A stretch of DNA of 64,000 nucleotides from an uncultured Slackia sp. (lineage in GTDB: Bacteria; Actinomycetota; Coriobacteriia; Coriobacteriales; Eggerthellaceae): NCBI RefSeq assembly GCF_934630525.1, contig NZ_CAKTVX010000001.1, positions 378,738 through 442,737 of the forward strand. The letters are read 5' to 3'. Within the stretch, counting starts at the first letter, position 1, and every line of letters begins with the position of its first letter. A program made the translations under genes and the position numbers. Below the pieces are notes generated by a model that saw nothing but the letters and a program-made list of their open reading frames with translations, was not told where the DNA came from and did no database searches. This document shows positions 43,947 through 51,522 of this stretch, piece by piece.

Positions 43947-44124
43947 AAATGAGCTTGGTTATTCTAGCAGATGGCTCCGAGGAGCGTCAACCGTTACGCC
44001 ACCTGCGGTTTTGATTCCGAGGATTACGAGGTTTTCGACCATTTACGGCCACTTAGGATATGCCTGGGATATTCCGCCGCCCGTTTCCAGGCGCGCCCCA
44101 CCCCACTGGAATAAACGCAAAAAT
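43947..44124. other. Junction between host tRNA-Thr and prophage
   Basis: No gene is visible. This short stretch should contain the left attachment site if the prophage integrated here. The matching right site is outside the window, so the core cannot be defined. The prophage lies at the 5' side of the tRNA, unlike most tRNA-targeting phages, which use the 3' half. Confidence 0.4.
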
Positions 44125-44146
44125 AGGGACGCCCGAAAGCGTCCCT
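44125..44146 (-). terminator. Terminator of the phage late operon
   Basis: AGGGACGC-CCGAAA-GCGTCCCT; on the minus strand it is followed by ATTTTTGCG. It lies 34 bp beyond the lysin stop and would end the whole late transcript. Confidence 0.85.
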
Positions 44147-44179
44147 TTGTCATAGCTCTGTCGCAGCTTGTCGGAGCCC

Positions 44180-45112
44180 CTAGGCCTCCAGCGAGTGCGC
44201 GAGCATCTTGCCCGTCTCGTCGAAGCCGTAGAACTTGCCGTCGATTCGCAAAACCTCGTCGTTGCTCATGGAGCCGTCATCCTTGAGCCAGTACCACTTG
44301 CCGTCGACGAGCTGCCAGCCCTTGACCATCTCGCCGCTCTCGTCCATGTAGTAGTACGCGCCGTCGACGAGCTGCCAGCCCGTCGCCATCGCGCCCGATG
44401 GAGTGAAGTAGTACCACTTGCCCGAGATTTCGCGCCAGCCCGTGACCATCGCGCCGAAGGCGCCGTCGTGCTGGTCGTTGAGGAAGTACCACTTGCCGCC
44501 GTCGGAAAGCCAGCCAGCTCGCATGTAGCCGCTCTTGTCGAACCAGTACCAGGCGTCGCCTATCTTCGCCCAGCCCGTCGGCCAGGTGCCGTCGCCGTTG
44601 GCGTACCAGTAGCGGCATTCGGCGTCCTGCTGCCAGCCAGACGGGTAGTCCTCGCCGCCGTAGCCCAGGAGCTTGTTCGCCTGCGCGACCGCGTAGTCGA
44701 CGTTGGTCGTGGACGGGCACGAGGTCGCGTATACCTCGCGGTGGTAGATGATGTTCTCGCCGTGCACGAGCTTCTCGCCCCCGAGGTGGCGCTTCGACAT
44801 GTCCGCGAGCAGCTTCGCGCAGGTGTCCAGCGTCTCGGTGCTCGGCGGGTTCGCCGTGGTGCCGCAAAGCTCGATGCCGAGGCTTCGGCGGTTGTACCAG
44901 TAATTGCCGCAGTGCCAGGCCGTGTCGTTCTCGCTCACCAGCTGGGCCACGTCGCTGCCGCTGATTACGTAGTGCGCTGAAGCCTGGCGGGCAGGATTCT
45001 GGAGCGTCGCGATGCTGCCGTCCCACCATCCTTCGCAGATGTGCACGAAGATGTAGAAGCGGCCGTTGTTGCCGTAGCTGAAATTCGGCGTGCCGTACCA
45101 GGTCAGGCTCAT
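44180..45112 (-). CDS. Endolysin: N-acetylmuramoyl-L-alanine amidase with cell-wall-binding repeats
   Basis: 310 residues. Residues 1-145 are an Amidase_2 domain that cuts the amide bond between muramic acid and the stem peptide; likely zinc ligands are His24 (FVHICEG), His124 (YHREV) and Cys132 (TSCPS). Residues 150-300 are about six aromatic Gly-Trp repeats of the choline-binding type (TGWAKIGDAWYWFDKSG, TGWREISGKWYYFTPSG, KGWQLVDGKWYWLKDDG). There is no signal peptide, so release relies on the holin. Its ATG overlaps the stop of a 24-codon ORF (ATGA). Confidence 0.95.
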   Translation of the reverse strand: MSLTWYGTPNFSYGNNGRFYIFVHICEGWWDGSIATLQNPARQASAHYVISGSDVAQLVSENDTAWHCGNYWYNRRSLGIELCGTTANPPSTETLDTCAKLLADMSKRHLGGEKLVHGENIIYHREVYATSCPSTTNVDYAVAQANKLLGYGGEDYPSGWQQDAECRYWYANGDGTWPTGWAKIGDAWYWFDKSGYMRAGWLSDGGKWYFLNDQHDGAFGAMVTGWREISGKWYYFTPSGAMATGWQLVDGAYYYMDESGEMVKGWQLVDGKWYWLKDDGSMSNDEVLRIDGKFYGFDETGKMLAHSLEA

Positions 45113-45183
45113 CGGCCCACCCCTTCGATTGGGCCGTCGCTCGGGTCGCCCTTGCCCATGCCGTTGATTTCTTCCTCGTCCAT
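45109..45183 (-). CDS. Tiny ORF (24 aa) between holin and lysin
   Basis: A 24-codon ORF starting MDEEEINGMGKGDPSDGP and ending EGVGR. Its ATG overlaps the holin stop (TAATG) and its TGA overlaps the lysin ATG (ATGA). GGGGGAG lies just before it. The product is acidic at the start, Gly-rich and without a membrane segment. It may encode a real small protein or simply pass ribosomes from holin to lysin. Confidence 0.5.
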   Translation of the reverse strand: MDEEEINGMGKGDPSDGPIEGVGR

Positions 45184-45437
45184 TACTCCCCCTTCGGCTC
45201 CGTGTAGCCCATGGCTCGCTCGCTGTCCCCGACTCCTTGCGTGGTCGGATCTACCACCACGCCGAGCGCGACCAGCAGATTCACCGCCAGCATCGCGGCC
45301 TGCGCCACCGCGTCCTGCGACACCGGCGGCACCACGCCGAAGATGCCCGCGACCTGGTAGCCGAAAGCCAGCGCCGCCGCGATGAGCGCGGTGAGCGTGG
45401 CCTTGTTCTTCAGCCGCAGAATCCAATTGATATTCAT
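45183..45437 (-). CDS. Phage holin, phi-LC3 family
   Basis: 84 residues starting MNINWILRLKNKATLTALIA, the characteristic opening of phi-LC3 family holins. Two hydrophobic segments (about 13-36 and 41-61) are followed by a short charged tail ending PKGE. Holins pierce the inner membrane at a set time to free the endolysin. AGGAGG lies 4 nt before ATG 45437. The stop overlaps the next small ORF, which leads into the lysin gene. Confidence 0.92.
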   Translation of the reverse strand: MNINWILRLKNKATLTALIAAALAFGYQVAGIFGVVPPVSQDAVAQAAMLAVNLLVALGVVVDPTTQGVGDSERAMGYTEPKGE

Positions 45438-45445
45438 TCGTCCTC

Positions 45446-45772
45446 CTATCTCGGTATTTCCCCTCGTACTTCGAAGTCCTCGTTCGCGTGCCTCATCAGC
45501 GCGTGCACGTAGTTGTTCCCGCCGAGCGCGTAGTAGCTCTCGGCTCGCCTGTTCATCGTCTCCAGCTCGCACGCGCTTATGTAGCCGTCGCGCTGCGCCG
45601 CCTCGTACGACTGCACGATGGAGGCCTTGAGCGCGTTTCGCTGGGCGGTCCTCATCGCGCCCCACTCGTCCCGAATCTCCTCCATCTGCCTCGACATGAA
45701 GCCCGCAAGGCCAGTGATAGCGGCCAGCGAAAGGCCGCTGATAACGCTCGCGGCGATTGCCGCCATGTCCAA
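45446..45772 (-). CDS. Phage membrane-anchored protein upstream of holin
   Basis: 108 residues. One hydrophobic segment near the N-terminus (residues 4-26, AAIAASVISGLSLAAITGLAG) is followed by a helical charged region (RQMEEIRDEWGAMRTAQRNA) and a C-terminal part rich in Tyr and Asn. It lies 9 bp upstream of the holin gene. Position and topology suggest a second holin-like or lysis-control protein. No family is recognised with certainty. Confidence 0.7.
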   Translation of the reverse strand: MDMAAIAASVISGLSLAAITGLAGFMSRQMEEIRDEWGAMRTAQRNALKASIVQSYEAAQRDGYISACELETMNRRAESYYALGGNNYVHALMRHANEDFEVRGEIPR

Positions 45773-45853
45773 TCCGTCTCCCTTCTGCCAGCCGTCCCTG
45801 CCTCGATTCTGCGCGAGTGGTCACGCGACGCAGTTTTCGCCGCGCAAAAGAAA

Positions 45854-45894
45854 ACCCCAGGCGGGTCGGCGCGTCGCCGTTGCCCGCCTGGGGT
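45854..45894 (-). terminator. Terminator inside the late operon
   Basis: 12-bp arms ACCCCAGGCGGG and CCCGCCTGGGGT enclose a 17-nt loop; on the minus strand TTTTCTTTT follows. It separates the tail-fibre genes from the lysis genes, so lysis genes may need read-through or their own promoter. Confidence 0.8.
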
Positions 45895-45922
45895 CTCATG
45901 ATTCGGTTGTCCTCGCCAGCCC

Positions 45923-46714
45923 TTACACGTTCTTCGGGAAGCACGCGCTGAACGTGACGCCCTTGACCGTGCCGCCCATCGTCTTCGCGTACAAGACGCC
46001 GTCGGGCTCGATGTTCATCTGCACGACGTTGTTGCCCTCGGTCGGCGCTCCAGAGAAGTACGTCTGGATGTCGGGCCTTCCCCACCACGGAATCGTGGTG
46101 ATGCTCTTCCACGAGGTGTTTATCTCGTACGCGCGAATCTTGCCGTTCAGGAAGACCGTGCTGCCGATTCGGCGGGCGCGGATGTCGATTTCGTCGGTCT
46201 TGTACGCGGCGTACCAATTCGAGTCGGCGGTAGCTTCCGACACCCAGCTCCCGAGCGTCGCGAGCGGGGTCACGGCGCTGAAGAGCGACCTCGTGCTCGT
46301 GATGTTGACTCCGTTGAGCGTGATGCGCCAAAGCTTCAAATCGCTCGCCGGTACCTCTGGGTCGGACGGCGGGACGGTTGTCGGCGTGCCCTTGATGACG
46401 ACGGGCTCGATGCTCTCGATGCCCTCAGCCGTGCGCGAGTAGCGCGCCACGATGATGTCGTTTCGGAACACGCCCTGCCCGCCGCTCTCAATCGTCAGCG
46501 TCGTCGGCGCCTGGTTCCAGAATCGCTTGCCGCCGACCATGCCCACGCCAGTTCCGAGCGTCACGTGGTTCGCCGAAGACATCGTCAGGTCGAAGTTGTC
46601 TCCGTACCACAGCACGCAGTTCTCCTCGCCGATGGTGGCCGTGTTGAGCGCCGACAGGTCGTCGCTGGAGATGTGTTTGCTTCCGGTCATGCCGTCAACG
46701 ATTTCGAATGACAT
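45923..46714 (-). CDS. Putative tail-fibre or appendage protein
   Basis: 263 residues. The N-terminal ~100 residues (MSFEIVDGMTGSKHISSDDLS; VLWYGDNFDLTMSS) resemble the structural start of many Gram-positive phage fibre or baseplate accessory proteins. The rest is beta-rich with many Thr, Ser and Trp. There is no collagen-like repeat. The ATG overlaps the stop of the 74-aa gene upstream. A receptor-binding or fibre-capping role is inferred from position after the tail-tip genes. Confidence 0.75.
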   Translation of the reverse strand: MSFEIVDGMTGSKHISSDDLSALNTATIGEENCVLWYGDNFDLTMSSANHVTLGTGVGMVGGKRFWNQAPTTLTIESGGQGVFRNDIIVARYSRTAEGIESIEPVVIKGTPTTVPPSDPEVPASDLKLWRITLNGVNITSTRSLFSAVTPLATLGSWVSEATADSNWYAAYKTDEIDIRARRIGSTVFLNGKIRAYEINTSWKSITTIPWWGRPDIQTYFSGAPTEGNNVVQMNIEPDGVLYAKTMGGTVKGVTFSACFPKNV

Positions 46715-46938
46715 TACTGCTCCCCTTCCTGCTCGGTCGGCTCCTCAGCGCGGTCGAGCGCATCGTAGTACGCCGCCGCGAGCTCTTCCACCTCTGCGAT
46801 GTCGGCCTCGTCGAAAAGGCCGCTGTCCAGGTGCGCGTAGGCCTTGTCGAGCCAGTACGCCACGTCACGGCCAGCCTGGATTTCGCGCTTGATGCTGCGC
46901 AGCGTGAGGTCGTGGCGGGCCTTGCTTCGGATTGCCAT
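46714..46938 (-). CDS. Small phage protein (74 aa)
   Basis: 74 residues, highly charged and helical (MAIRSKARHDLTLRSIKREI, then VEELAAAYYDALDRAEEP). The size, acidic tail and position between two fibre genes recall XkdX-like small baseplate proteins, but the sequence is not diagnostic. A ribosome binding site AGGAGA lies just before the ATG. The stop overlaps the next gene. Confidence 0.7.
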   Translation of the reverse strand: MAIRSKARHDLTLRSIKREIQAGRDVAYWLDKAYAHLDSGLFDEADIAEVEELAAAYYDALDRAEEPTEQEGEQ

Positions 46939-46946
46939 GTCTTCTC

Positions 46947-48899
46947 CTAACCTTCGGTGATGGATGCGATTGCGGATTCGAGGTGCGCCACGACGATGTT
47001 CACGTCCCGCACGTACTCGATGCCAGTGTTCGGCGTGACTTCCGCATCAGTCCACACGTTTACGATGCTGTCTTGGGCTTTTGGCATGTCGATTTTGCCC
47101 AGTCTGTATGCCTTCGGCTCTGTGTCGCAGTAATAGCAGGTCACGGGGTTTTTCTTCAGCCAGTCGGCGAACGCGCTCACATTCGCGAACGTCTCGCTCG
47201 GCCTTATACGGAATATGGTGCCGTTGGTGTTGGCGAAAGAGTAAGCGCAAACCTTTGAACCGTAGCTATATGGGTTAGCCGTCTCGAACCTATCGAACAT
47301 GCCGCCCCACTGCTCGACATTTACCACTCCGCTCCCGATTGGCCGAATCGTCTCGTAGTAAGTTTTGGAGTCGCCAAACTTGCAGTCAGCGAATATCTGG
47401 GAGCCATCGAGGACAACCTTCGCAACCCGAGCAACCAGCTCCACATTCCCCTCTGCGTCCACCACGATTTCATCCGCCGTGCCGTCGTGGAGCTTCGCCA
47501 AATATGGATGCTCTGCGGGGAGGGTGAAGGCGAGGGATTGCCCTGCATAGGTGACGCTGGCTGTCGGGGCTGTTCCCCGCTCAAGCTGGATTTCTGCGGT
47601 AACAGGGTATTCAGGCCGCCCAGCCAGAACCTTTATCTTCACCTCGGTGTCGCTGCCGAGTTTGAACGCGCCGTTGCCGTATCTTAGTTCCGAGTTGTCG
47701 CTCGCTCTTCTAATTTCAAAAGAAACGTCACCGCTTACCCAGTAGGTTCCAGCGGGTAGCGTGCCGTATGACGGAACAGCGGCCCAAGCAATGGAGCAAG
47801 ATTCGAGCGCCTTAACCTTACCGTCGTCAGCAACGTAGTACCTAGGCAGAATCTCGGCCAACCTTGAGCCGCTCAGGAAATTTCGCCCCACCACCTTCAC
47901 CGTAGGATGCTCAATCACGGTGATTGCCTTCGGCTCTTCGGGGCTTGGGATTCCGTCCTGCTTGGCCGCACCCTCTACCACGATCCCGCGAAGCGCTGCG
48001 CCGTTGAAAGCGTCTTCCACGTGCGCCACGGTGCCCGATTCGCCGCCCACGAGGATGTTCTCGGCGGCGGGATACAGCTTCGCTTCCGTGGCCTTCACCT
48101 CAGCCATGGCTGTCCGAGCGTCTTCCGCGGCTTTGTTAGCGACCGTTGCGGCCTTGGTCGCCGGTCGCTGGAGTTCCGCGATTTGGCTCTCGGTGAAGTC
48201 GTCGTAAGTGAACGGGTCACCCTTCTCGCCTTTGACTCCCTGCGGGCCCTGAGCGCCTTGAGGACCAGTGTCGCCCTTCACGCCCTGTGGCCCCTGGATG
48301 CCCTGCGGCCCCTGCTCGCCCTTCTCGCCACGGTCACCCTTGGCACCGATGTCGCCTCTCGGGATGCCGAGGCGCAGGCATTGCGCACCGTCCTCCGGCA
48401 CCAAGCTCGCGGTCGCATCGCTGCCGGGGTCGAGCGCCTCAGCCTCGGCGTGGATGATTCTGGACGCGAGCGCCTTCGCAGTCGCTTCCCTCACCTCGGC
48501 GATGAGCGGCTTGTACTCCTCTGCCTGCTCGCCGTCGGCGTCGATGCAGTCGAGGACGCTACCCGCAAATGAATCGGTGGTATCGACCAGCTCGTCGCCT
48601 TTGCGGATTTCGATGTACCCCGTAAACGTGCCTACTGCGGAATACAGAGCCACAGGCAGCATGATTCGCGCGATGCCTGCTTTGACGACCTCCATCGGAT
48701 ACGGGCCGACCAGCTTGCCAGCCGCGGTCGTGGCGACCAGGCTCGCAGTTTTGCCCACCAAGTCGTAGGGAGCGCCGTTCGCGCATACCTTCACGGTCAG
48801 GAGCACATTGTTGCGCTCGCCTCGGCGCAGCGGGGCGATTCGCGCCTCGCCGTACTTGTCCTCGCGCTTTCGCGTGTCGAGCTTGATTGTCTGGCCCAT
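46947..48899 (-). CDS. Baseplate/tail-fibre protein with collagen-like repeats
   Basis: 650 residues. Residues 1-140 resemble the N-terminal domain of siphophage upper-baseplate (BppU-like) proteins (GQTIKLDTRKREDKYGEARI, then GYIEIRKGDELVDTTDSFAG). A helical stretch leads to a collagen-like G-x-y run at about 180-228 (GEKGEQGPQGIQGPQGVKG). The C-terminal ~350 residues are a beta-rich carbohydrate-binding-like domain. It probably binds the host surface. The motif LGIPRG precedes the collagen run, as in the 516-aa protein upstream. Confidence 0.85.
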   Translation of the reverse strand: MGQTIKLDTRKREDKYGEARIAPLRRGERNNVLLTVKVCANGAPYDLVGKTASLVATTAAGKLVGPYPMEVVKAGIARIMLPVALYSAVGTFTGYIEIRKGDELVDTTDSFAGSVLDCIDADGEQAEEYKPLIAEVREATAKALASRIIHAEAEALDPGSDATASLVPEDGAQCLRLGIPRGDIGAKGDRGEKGEQGPQGIQGPQGVKGDTGPQGAQGPQGVKGEKGDPFTYDDFTESQIAELQRPATKAATVANKAAEDARTAMAEVKATEAKLYPAAENILVGGESGTVAHVEDAFNGAALRGIVVEGAAKQDGIPSPEEPKAITVIEHPTVKVVGRNFLSGSRLAEILPRYYVADDGKVKALESCSIAWAAVPSYGTLPAGTYWVSGDVSFEIRRASDNSELRYGNGAFKLGSDTEVKIKVLAGRPEYPVTAEIQLERGTAPTASVTYAGQSLAFTLPAEHPYLAKLHDGTADEIVVDAEGNVELVARVAKVVLDGSQIFADCKFGDSKTYYETIRPIGSGVVNVEQWGGMFDRFETANPYSYGSKVCAYSFANTNGTIFRIRPSETFANVSAFADWLKKNPVTCYYCDTEPKAYRLGKIDMPKAQDSIVNVWTDAEVTPNTGIEYVRDVNIVVAHLESAIASITEG

Positions 48900-48902
48900 C
48901 GG

Positions 48903-49130
48903 CTAGTCCTTCTTCGCCATGAATTCCTGGAAAGCCGCGTCCTGCTTGGCCGCGAGCTGCTTGTACGCGTCCGTGCAGGCCTTGCAGAGCAGTCGGCTCG
49001 CCTTGCTGCCGTACTGGTCGAATCGCTCGACCTCGCGCCAGTCCGCCGATGCCGCCGAATTCGCGGCCAGGTACGCGTCGGCCCCGCATCGGTCGCACAC
49101 GTAATGCGTGATTCCGTCAGTCTTCGCCAT
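48903..49130 (-). CDS. Small zinc-ribbon phage protein
   Basis: 75 residues with CDRCGADAYL and LLCKACTDAY, two CxxC pairs about 34 residues apart that should bind one zinc. A helical Lys/Gln/Ala tail follows. AAAGGAGA lies 5 nt before ATG 49130; the frame opens 21 codons earlier inside the upstream gene but that part has no ribosome binding site. It sits between two collagen-containing tail genes. Role unknown. Confidence 0.75.
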   Translation of the reverse strand: MAKTDGITHYVCDRCGADAYLAANSAASADWREVERFDQYGSKASRLLCKACTDAYKQLAAKQDAAFQEFMAKKD

Positions 49131-49141
49131 GCTTGTCTCCT

Positions 49142-50692
49142 TTACTTCGTCCTGAGCCATGTGTAAGGCCCTACGCTGGGCACCATGCTCCATTCGCCGC
49201 CGTAGTCCGACGGGTCATAGCCGCTCGTCTCCATGTACGTCCCTACCGGGTGCGACGCCTCGAACATCTCCCTCACGGTCACCGCCGATGCGGTACCGGG
49301 CGGGCCCTGCTCGCCGCGCTCGCCCTTCGGCCCTGCGTCGCCCTTCGGCCCCTGGGCGCCTTGCGGCCCCTGCACTCCGGCAGGCCCCTGCTCGCCGCGT
49401 TCCCCGCGCTCGCCCTTCTCCCCCTTGGGGATGCCCAGCGAGAGCGTCTTCTTGAGGCCCTCGCCCGAAAGCGACGCGGTGGCCTTGGCGCCTTCCGCGA
49501 GCGTGGCCACCTCGCCCATGGCGATGCTTGCCTGCGCCCACGTCTGGAGCGATTCCGAGGCGTCGGTAGCGGCCTTTTTGGCCTTCGCGTCGACAGCCGC
49601 CAAGGCCTCGGAATCGACTTCGGCGCTGAAGGTGTAGTTGCTCAGCGTCAGGCCCTTGCCCGCCAGGTAGGCGTGGCCTCCGCCGCCGCCCGACGTGTTC
49701 GAGAGCGACACGCCCGAGGCGGTGCCTCCCGCCTCATAGCGCACGTCGGTCTCGCCATCGCCGTCCATGATCACGGTCTTGCGCGTGAGCGTGGCCGTGG
49801 TGTAGATGCCTGTTACAGGTTCGCGGCCTCCCACCACGTCGCCTATCTCGTACTCGGAATCGTCTGGCAGGGTCACTTGAATCTCATCGGCGGCTTGCAG
49901 CTCCTCGAGCTTCTTCTTGCCGTCCTTCTCAAGCGTCTCTGCGTCCGCGCTGCTGTAGTCGTACACGGCGCCGCGATGCTTCGCGCCGAAGATGCTTTGG
50001 GTCTTGGACACGTTGCCCGAATCGTCGGCGTAGAGGTCGAGGCGAATGCGGTCTTTGAGCTCGCCGCTGCCGAAGCACGCGAGGTGGTTTACCGGCCTCC
50101 AATCGCGCTCGATTTTTACCGAGATTCGGTCTCCGTCGAGCTCTTCGGTGGAGTAGTCTCCCTTGGGGGCGGCCGACAGCACGCACTTGCGCGACGCGGA
50201 ATCGAAGCGCGTCCGCAGCTTCGCGCCGCTGCCCGCGAGCATGTCGACGAGGCCTTGGTAGCCCGTGGCGGCTGGCCTGCCGAATTGGTACGACGCGCGC
50301 ACGCCCGAATCCGCCGAAGCGGCGGCGAAGAGGTCGGAAAGCCCCATCTCGGCGATGAGCGCGCCGATGGCGGCATTCGCCTCGCCCTCCACGGTCTTGT
50401 AGTCCTGGCCCTCTGCCGGCGCGATGAGGTTGCCGTCGAGCACGCCGTGCCACGTGCGGCCGCTGAATGTCACGGTTCCCTCGCCCGTGTCTGGCGCGAT
50501 GCCGTCGACCACGCCGCCAACCTCGCCGCCGTCGCAGTAGAGCAGCGAACCGTCTGACATGGCCGGCGCATCGTCGGCGGGGCATTCGAGCTGCCAGGAA
50601 TTTCGCGAGCCCGGGCCGAATTCGCAATCCAATTCGCAGCCCGCGACCACGGCGAGGTCGTGCCACTGCGCGTCGGTGTATATCAATTCCAC
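49142..50692 (-). CDS. Tail-associated protein with collagen-like stalk
   Basis: 516 residues from GTG 50692 (AGAGGAG 9 nt upstream), overlapping the stop of the distal tail gene. The N-terminal ~340 residues follow the siphophage tail-associated (Tal/gp18-like) pattern (YKTVEGEANAAIGALIAEMG, then GRPAATGYQGLVDMLAGSG, then VGGREPVTGIYTTATLTRK). A helical stretch (390-435) leads to a collagen-like run (GEKGERGERGEQGPAGVQG). A short tip ends with SMVPSVGPYTWLRTK. No peptidase motif is evident. It likely forms the tail tip and its stalk. Confidence 0.83.
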   Translation of the reverse strand: MELIYTDAQWHDLAVVAGCELDCEFGPGSRNSWQLECPADDAPAMSDGSLLYCDGGEVGGVVDGIAPDTGEGTVTFSGRTWHGVLDGNLIAPAEGQDYKTVEGEANAAIGALIAEMGLSDLFAAASADSGVRASYQFGRPAATGYQGLVDMLAGSGAKLRTRFDSASRKCVLSAAPKGDYSTEELDGDRISVKIERDWRPVNHLACFGSGELKDRIRLDLYADDSGNVSKTQSIFGAKHRGAVYDYSSADAETLEKDGKKKLEELQAADEIQVTLPDDSEYEIGDVVGGREPVTGIYTTATLTRKTVIMDGDGETDVRYEAGGTASGVSLSNTSGGGGGHAYLAGKGLTLSNYTFSAEVDSEALAAVDAKAKKAATDASESLQTWAQASIAMGEVATLAEGAKATASLSGEGLKKTLSLGIPKGEKGERGERGEQGPAGVQGPQGAQGPKGDAGPKGERGEQGPPGTASAVTVREMFEASHPVGTYMETSGYDPSDYGGEWSMVPSVGPYTWLRTK

Positions 50693-51522
50693 GGCGGCGT
50701 GCTCCTCTCGTCGTACGTAATGAGGTCGAAGCCGAATGAGCCGTCCCATTCCAGGCTGCTCACGCCGCGCGGCACGCGCTCGAAGACATACGAGCCGCTG
50801 CCCTTCGAGCCTCGCGTGCGCTGGTCGAAGACGTCGATGGCATCGCCCGCGGCCGTGATGAGCGTCACGGTTTTGGCGCGCCCGTCGATTTCGAGGCGGT
50901 CTCCTTCCGCGAGCGTGGCCTTCGCGCCGTAGGTGTTGCCTGCGATTTTTATATAGGGATTCACGGCTGGGCCGAAGATGCGAAGCAGGAAAGGCGCGTC
51001 GGCACCCGTGGCCTCCACGGTTATCTCCGTCGCCTTCGGCGGCGATGAGAGGTCGTACGGGAGGTCGTACGGGAGGTCGAGGAATTCGCCTTGGTTGGGG
51101 TCGTCGAGCTTCGGTGCGTAGCTGTGGGAATCGCCGCGCACCCAGGCCCCGTCGGTGGGCTGGACTGTGGCGTCGTCGCGCAGGTAGCCCGGGCGCAGGA
51201 GGTACTTGGTGAATGCGTGGCCGACCACGAAGCATTCGAGCTCGTAGCCGTTGGCGGTCACGAAGCGGCCGGGAGTCTGTGCCATGCAGTCGCGCTCCAT
51301 GAGCGACACGATTCGGTCGCGCTCCTCGTAACCCCCCTCGTCCGGCACGCAGAGGCGCAGCGGCACGGTGCGCTGGCTGCGCGAGCGGCGCAGCTTCCAC
51401 CGCTTGCCGCTCGCGCTGTAGCTCCACTCGATGTCGCGGAGGTCGCTCTCGTTGGCGTACGCGCCGCTACCGAAGGTCGCGACCTCGCCAGTCGCGCTGA
51501 TGTATGTCAGCTCATCAAGCAT
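50683..51522 (-). CDS. Distal tail protein (Dit-like)
   Basis: 279 residues starting MLDELTYISATGEVATFGSG. In siphophages the gene after the tape measure encodes Dit, which forms the hub linking tail tube and tip. The N-terminal belt-like region (1-150) and the galectin-like C-terminal half (GYELECFVV, FERVPRGVSSLEWDGSFGF) fit. A 12-bp DNA repeat gives the local sequence LPYDLPYDL near 51050-51080. The ATG overlaps the end of the tape measure gene by 8 nt. Family assignment is mainly positional. Confidence 0.78.
   Translation of the reverse strand: MLDELTYISATGEVATFGSGAYANESDLRDIEWSYSASGKRWKLRRSRSQRTVPLRLCVPDEGGYEERDRIVSLMERDCMAQTPGRFVTANGYELECFVVGHAFTKYLLRPGYLRDDATVQPTDGAWVRGDSHSYAPKLDDPNQGEFLDLPYDLPYDLSSPPKATEITVEATGADAPFLLRIFGPAVNPYIKIAGNTYGAKATLAEGDRLEIDGRAKTVTLITAAGDAIDVFDQRTRGSKGSGSYVFERVPRGVSSLEWDGSFGFDLITYDERSTPPWN

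Noticed and set aside
46947..50692. Eukaryotic collagen contamination.
   Set aside because: The G-x-y runs are short, inside phage tail genes in the expected order, and such stalks are well known in phage fibres.
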